Shown one piece after another: positions 6,839 to 10,220 of a stretch of 10,220 nucleotides of DNA. A program made the translations under genes and the position numbers. Position 1 is the first letter of the stretch, and each line of letters opens with the position of its first letter. The notes under the pieces are model-generated. The model did no database searches. It was not told the DNA's origin and saw only the letters and a program-made list of their open reading frames with translations. Origin of the DNA: Thermoanaerobaculia bacterium (GTDB lineage: Bacteria; Acidobacteriota; Thermoanaerobaculia; UBA5066); the NCBI GenBank assembly GCA_023717585.1, contig JAMQPJ010000478.1:1-10220 (forward strand), given 5' to 3'.

Positions 6839-8225
6839 TGACGTCCAGTACGAGGTCCAGGGACCCGTTGGACCCGTTCCTTGCCGTCGCAAGGCCCGTG
6901 CCGTCCGACGAAAGCGCGACGTGCGCGTTGTTTGCTTGCGTCCGGCCCGCGCGGAAGCTGATCGACGTCGCGTTCGTGGCGCCCGTGCCGCCCTCGTATA
7001 AGGAGACGCTGCCTGCCGCCTGCGGCGAGACGACCGTCAGGTTCAGCGACACCGCGACCGCCGTGGACGGAACCCCGCACGTCCCCGCGAGCGGGAACGT
7101 GCGCGTGCCGTTCGCGGGAAGCGAAGGGCCGCCGCGCGGACCTTGCGAAAGGCGCGTGTCGACGAGGCGGCAGGGCGGGAGGACGTGGAGGTTCGTCGCG
7201 ATCGGGGCGACCGGCGGCCGCCACCCGAGCTGCAGGACATCGAAGTCGCTCGCGTGGATCGCCGAGAACGCCGGATTCAGGACGCCGTTGTTCCAGCGCG
7301 TGTCGTACGTGCCCTGCACGTAGAGGTCCGTCCCGTTGTCCGCCACGACGAGCCCGTATGTCTTCATGGCCTGGAACATTTTCTGCGCCTCGGCTGGAAA
7401 CGTCGACAGGTCTTTCGAGGCCTTCAGCCTCAGGCGCGTCCCCAGAGGAGGGGCGTTCGCGTTCGAGCCCGCGACGTGCGAGGCGGGATACACGTATCCG
7501 TTCGAGTCGCGGAGCGTGACGCGGAACGCGTGGCGGATCGGACCCGCTCCCGTGGCCTCGTCGTAGCGGACGAGGCCGGGAAGGATCGCGAGTCCCGCGG
7601 CGTCGGCGCTCGTCCACCCTTCGGGCCGGCGCGCGTTCGAGTCGAGCGCGAAGACCGCGCCCGAGCCCGCGGTCCACGTGCAGGACGGCACGTTCGCGGG
7701 GAGACAGCGCGTGTTCCAGGTCTCGAAGAGGAAGCGGTTGTCCTCGTCGACGATGAGGAGGTGCTTGTCGCCCCGGCAGGGCGAGCCCACGGGGGCCGAG
7801 TCGCAGTTCCCCTGATAGCCGCCCTCGATCCAGTGGGTCTGGGTCTTCGCCTCGACCGGGATCGGATAGCCGGGAGGCCTGCCCGGCGCGCCCGTGTCGC
7901 TCTCCGACGCGTAGTCGAACGCGACGGGCTCGAGCGGCTGCGTGCCGGGAACGACGACGTACGGCATGCCGTAGATCGCGGGGGCGCCGGCATCGCCGCC
8001 GAAATCCGGATGCATTCCCTTGGCCGACCCGATCCACGCGATGAAAGCGGCGCTGTTCGCGTCCACGGGCGCGGCGCTCACGTCGGCGTTCCACCAGTTG
8101 TCGGCCGGGAACAGCGGAAGCGGGCCGGGAAGCGGGCCGCCCTGAACCGGCTGGCCCGCGAGAGGCGCGGCGGCGAATGCGGCGGCGAAGGCGGTCAGGA
8201 TGGCTGCGTGGAGTCCGGTCCTCAC
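6822..8225 (-). CDS. Secreted protein of unknown function with shared C-terminal module
   Basis: A 467-residue protein starting at GTG 8223-8225, whose last bases overlap the TGA of the protease gene (GTGA). It has an N-terminal signal sequence rich in Ala (TGLHAAILTAFAAAFAAAPLAG). Residues ~38-335 form one domain whose pattern is recognisable as a conserved bacterial exported family, but with no function that can be named: PADNWWNADVSAAPVD (40-55), HPDFGG (72-77), HWIEGGYQGN (131-140), GDKHLLIVDEDN (152-163), ARRPEGWTSADAAGLAILPG (198-217), IRHAFR (230-235), YPASHVAG (246-253), RLRLKAS (264-270) and MKTYGLVVADNG (287-298). The recurring His, Asp and Glu residues would suit an enzyme or a metal or sugar binder, but no known catalytic set was recognised. 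Four cysteines (141, 150, 174, 182) may form disulfides. Residues 349-467 are the shared module, with GPRGGP in place of GPLGGP and cysteines 352 and 383. It is the middle gene of three with overlapping ends. Confidence 0.85.
   Translation of the reverse strand: MRTGLHAAILTAFAAAFAAAPLAGQPVQGGPLPGPLPLFPADNWWNADVSAAPVDANSAAFIAWIGSAKGMHPDFGGDAGAPAIYGMPYVVVPGTQPLEPVAFDYASESDTGAPGRPPGYPIPVEAKTQTHWIEGGYQGNCDSAPVGSPCRGDKHLLIVDEDNRFLFETWNTRCLPANVPSCTWTAGSGAVFALDSNARRPEGWTSADAAGLAILPGLVRYDEATGAGPIRHAFRVTLRDSNGYVYPASHVAGSNANAPPLGTRLRLKASKDLSTFPAEAQKMFQAMKTYGLVVADNGTDLYVQGTYDTRWNNGVLNPAFSAIHASDFDVLQLGWRPPVAPIATNLHVLPPCRLVDTRLSQGPRGGPSLPANGTRTFPLAGTCGVPSTAVAVSLNLTVVSPQAAGSVSLYEGGTGATNATSISFRAGRTQANNAHVALSSDGTGLATARNGSNGSLDLVLDVNGYYE
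8222..8225 (-). promoter_or_regulatory. GTGA stop/start overlap between protease and next gene
   Basis: The TGA that ends the protease (8222-8224) shares bases with the GTG that starts the next gene (8223-8225). The upstream bases encode the module's end and contain no Shine-Dalgarno sequence. A four-base overlap of this type is a common sign of translational coupling within an operon. Confidence 0.75.
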
Positions 8226-9976
8226 TTGAAGTAGCCGTTCACGTCCAGAACGAAGTCGAGCGCGCCCGCCGCGTTGTTCTTCACGAGAAAGCTCCCGTCC
8301 GAGGCGAGGTAGACGAGCGAGTTGTTCGCGCTCGTGCGGCCCGCGCGGAAGCTCAGGGTCGATACCGTGGGCGGGGAGGCGATGCCGTTCGGGTAGAGGA
8401 GGAGGTCTCCGGCCGCCGCGGGGAAGACGGCCGCGACGTTCGCGGAGATCGCGACGGTGTCCGCCGGCACGTTGCAGACGCCGGTCACGACGAAGGAGCG
8501 CAGGCCGCCGGCCCCGATCGGCGGTCCGCCGAGCGGCCCCGCCGTGTTGCGCGTGTCGAGGACCCGGCACGGCGCGACTGAGTTGAAGGTCGTCGCGGCG
8601 GAGACGGGCGGGGGCGGCGGGACGGCGTTGACCGGGACGATGCACGCGGCCGCAGCTCCGGCGTCGAGCGCCAGGCCCACGTAACGGCTCACCGTGCTGG
8701 GGTGGAAAACGAACGACAAGCCGCAGCCGCCGAGCTGGTGGCAGTAGCTCATGATCGTGCCCGTCACGTTCGTCACGCCGTTGATCGTCTGGGCCGCCGG
8801 GCAGGACGTCGGCCCGGAGTAGCACGCCTCGTTAGCCCAGCAGTGGTCGGGCGCCGGGTTCGTGTAGCAATGCGTGTGGGGCGAACCCATGTTGTGGCCG
8901 ATCTCGTGCCCGACGATGAGTGTGTCGCCGAACAGCCAGCTCCCGTTGGCCGATATCTGGTTGAAGCTGTAGTCAGTGCCGCCGCCGCAGACCGAGTTCG
9001 CGACCCACGCGATCCCCGAGAGTCCGGATGTGCTCTTCCCGGAGAAGAGGGCCCCGAAGGACCTTGGCGTCCCGGACTTCGGGTAGTTCGTGTTCCAGTA
9101 GCCCGTGAACTCGTTCAGCTGCGGGAAGCTCGCCCCCGAGCCCGTTACCGTCCAGGGATCCGAGCCCGTCCTCAGGATCGTCGTTCCGATGACGAGACGA
9201 AGGTTCAGGTCCCGCTCGTACATGACGTTGATGTTCGCGACGAGCGTCGCGATGTGGCTCGTCGCGTTCGCCGTGTTGTTGCCGAACGAGGCGAGGTATT
9301 CAGTGTCCGTGTCGATCGCGAGAATCGCCTTGTAGAGAGAGCCAAGGACCGCCGCGATCCGGCCCTCGGCAACTCTCGCGCTGCTGGGACCGGGGAGCCA
9401 CGCGGTGTCCGGAAAATCCTCCTGCGCGCAGGACCACGTCGCGCCCGGGGGCCGCACCGGCGCCGCGAGAAGGTGACGTCCCGCGGCGTCCAGCGCGTCG
9501 CGCGCGATCTCGTTGACGCCCTCCGGGCCGTGAACGAGCGCCGTGATTGCCCGTGTTCGCGGGTCGAGCGTGACAAGGACCCGGCTGCCGGCGCCTTCCG
9601 CGTCGCTTCCCCAGAAAAAACGTAGCGGCGAACGCGGCAGCTCTGTGCGGCCGCTCGCGTCCACGCGGAAGACCTTCGCCCCGTCGGCCCAGATCTCGTG
9701 GCGCGTGAGGCGCACGGCACGGCGAACGCCCGGGGCGACGGGCCAGTCCGCGACGGAGGTGCTTTCTTCGGTGGCGAGGGCGAGGAGCGCGGGGACGAGG
9801 CGCACGTCGAGACGCAGGAGTTCGCCTTCGCCGCGCCCGTTGGGCAGGTCCACGACTATTCCGGGGAGGCCCGCCGAGACGGACGCATCGGGACGGGCGG
9901 CCGCGAGAGGCACGCGCAGGACCAGCGCGGCGAGAAGCGCGAGGAGGCTGGAAACCGAGCGGCGAAACATCGTCAT
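8222..9976 (-). CDS. Secreted reprolysin-like zinc metalloprotease with shared C-terminal module
   Basis: A 584-residue precursor. Residues 1-27 are a signal peptide (FRRSVSSLLALLAALVL, cleavage after AAA near 27). Residues ~30-200 look like a propeptide. The catalytic domain runs from about 205 to 445: HEIGHNMGSPH (357-367) is the metzincin zinc site with ligands H357, H361 and H367 and the general base E358. IMSYC (408-412) supplies the Met-turn (M409). This matches bacterial relatives of M12B/reprolysin peptidases, which cleave proteins outside the cell. Several cysteines around 330-445 probably form disulfides. A short linker (VPPPPP, 452-457) leads to the shared module at 467-584 (cysteines 470 and 501). 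Start ATG 9974-9976 is chosen for the signal peptide; ATG 9970 two codons later is equally possible, and no ideal ribosome binding site precedes either (AGGGAGGGA lies 18 bases upstream). It is the first gene of the coupled trio, so its promoter probably drives all three. The substrate is unknown; processing of the co-encoded proteins is one possibility. Confidence 0.9.
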   Translation of the reverse strand: MTMFRRSVSSLLALLAALVLRVPLAAARPDASVSAGLPGIVVDLPNGRGEGELLRLDVRLVPALLALATEESTSVADWPVAPGVRRAVRLTRHEIWADGAKVFRVDASGRTELPRSPLRFFWGSDAEGAGSRVLVTLDPRTRAITALVHGPEGVNEIARDALDAAGRHLLAAPVRPPGATWSCAQEDFPDTAWLPGPSSARVAEGRIAAVLGSLYKAILAIDTDTEYLASFGNNTANATSHIATLVANINVMYERDLNLRLVIGTTILRTGSDPWTVTGSGASFPQLNEFTGYWNTNYPKSGTPRSFGALFSGKSTSGLSGIAWVANSVCGGGTDYSFNQISANGSWLFGDTLIVGHEIGHNMGSPHTHCYTNPAPDHCWANEACYSGPTSCPAAQTINGVTNVTGTIMSYCHQLGGCGLSFVFHPSTVSRYVGLALDAGAAAACIVPVNAVPPPPPVSAATTFNSVAPCRVLDTRNTAGPLGGPPIGAGGLRSFVVTGVCNVPADTVAISANVAAVFPAAAGDLLLYPNGIASPPTVSTLSFRAGRTSANNSLVYLASDGSFLVKNNAAGALDFVLDVNGYFK

Positions 9977-10077
9977 ACGGGTCGGATGGGAGTGTCCCTC
10001 CCTCACTCGTATACACATTTCCTGCCGGTTCTCCACGGAAGTGAGTGGGGTCACCGAAGATGATGCCAAGTCGGGCG

Positions 10078-10117
10078 GAGAACGTGCTGATTCGAGGGAG
10101 AACGCCCCGCTTCGAGG
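10078..10117. repeat. Two adjacent 20-bp direct repeats upstream of the protease operon
   Basis: Copies at 10078-10097 and 10098-10117 abut exactly. Both start with GAGAACG and end with TTCGAGG; 16 of 20 positions agree, and the differences all fall in the six-base centre. Conserved ends with a variable centre, repeated about every two helical turns, are what a site for a DNA-binding regulator on one face of the helix would look like. They lie 100-140 bases upstream of the protease start. The function is inferred only. Confidence 0.6.
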
Positions 10118-10156
10118 GCTCATCCGCAACAAAGTGGCTCCCCGCCCCGAGAGGAT

Positions 10157-10171
10157 CGACAGAATCTGTCG
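10157..10171. promoter_or_regulatory. 15-bp perfect palindrome, possible operator
   Basis: CGACAGA and TCTGTCG flank a single central A, a perfect 7-bp inverted repeat. Its size and symmetry suit a dimeric repressor or activator. It is about 180 bases upstream of the protease start, so it might equally serve a divergent gene beyond the window edge. No regulator is encoded in the window and no known consensus was matched with confidence. Confidence 0.45.
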
Positions 10172-10220
10172 GAGGACGACGCTACCTTGGGCGCGGACCG
10201 TCCCGCCAGTCGGACACCTC

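Larger units (their letters stand above)
9977..10220. other. Upstream region of the protease operon, no convincing gene
   Basis: These 244 bases up to the window edge hold no credible coding sequence; the protease frame stays open here but reads low-complexity Arg/Ser residues with no export signal. A minus-strand TATACG (10008-10013) resembles a -10 box and would give a short leader, but the expected -35 position has only two matching bases, so it is weak. The tandem repeat at 10078-10117 and the palindrome at 10157-10171 are listed separately. Any divergent gene would begin beyond the window. Confidence 0.5.

Noticed and set aside
7143..8234. Long + strand open frame opposite the unknown exported protein gene
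   Set aside because: Same antisense pattern of Arg/Glu/Val with no domain; the minus strand here encodes sharply defined conserved motifs.
8226..8825. Upstream extension of the unknown exported protein frame into the protease gene
   Set aside because: It overlaps the protease catalytic region and module in another frame and lacks sensible composition; a signal peptide begins right at GTG 8225.
8875..8907. Threonine instead of aspartate after the third zinc-binding histidine of the protease
   Set aside because: Classical adamalysins have HD here, but HTH at this point is, from memory, common in bacterial relatives, so it is not taken as a sign of inactivity.
10050..10075. Possible sigma-54 promoter (TGGCAT followed by TTCGG on the minus strand)
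   Set aside because: The -12 element has CG where GC is required and the spacing does not fit.

Overview
The window is high-GC bacterial DNA carrying six complete genes, one gene tail and almost no free intergenic space. Three proteins end in, and a fourth consists of, the same ~118-residue C-terminal module (PCRxxDTR near its start, CGIP in the middle, LDVNGYF at its end). From memory of the family, this module is typical of secreted proteins of Acidobacteriota, especially Thermoanaerobaculia-like lineages. The taxonomic assignment is an inference from that module, the GC-rich third codon positions and the membrane glycosyltransferases, not from a marker gene.

Layout, left to right. The tail of a + strand gene (1-100) meets a minus-strand lipoprotein gene (105-620) almost stop to stop. 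Next is a + strand polytopic membrane protein resembling GT-C glycosyltransferases (about 507-2315); its 5' end overlaps the 5' end of the lipoprotein gene in a way that is hard to explain. It converges with a minus-strand GT-C type glycosyltransferase (2338-4245) that carries a C-terminal Ig-like domain related to the mature part of the lipoprotein.

From 4300 to 9976, four minus-strand genes for exported proteins follow one another. In transcription order they are a reprolysin-like zinc metalloprotease (9976-8222), a conserved secreted protein of unknown function (8225-6822), an FG-GAP/VCBS-type beta-propeller protein (6838-4889), and a small protein that is little more than a signal peptide plus the module (4785-4300). 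The first three are joined by overlapping stop and start codons, and the second overlap lies inside the codons for the module's closing motif. The fourth gene has its own strong ribosome binding site. A strong GC-rich hairpin (4259-4290) separates it from the glycosyltransferase gene.

The protease upstream region (9977-10220) has no convincing gene. It holds a 20-bp tandem repeat and a 15-bp perfect palindrome that could be regulatory sites.

The most interesting reading is a surface or secretion locus: several unrelated exported proteins tagged with one C-terminal module, encoded as a translationally coupled operon next to membrane glycosyltransferases. A role for the module in sorting, anchoring or glycosylation is a hypothesis; the sequence shows the shared module and the gene arrangement, not the mechanism.
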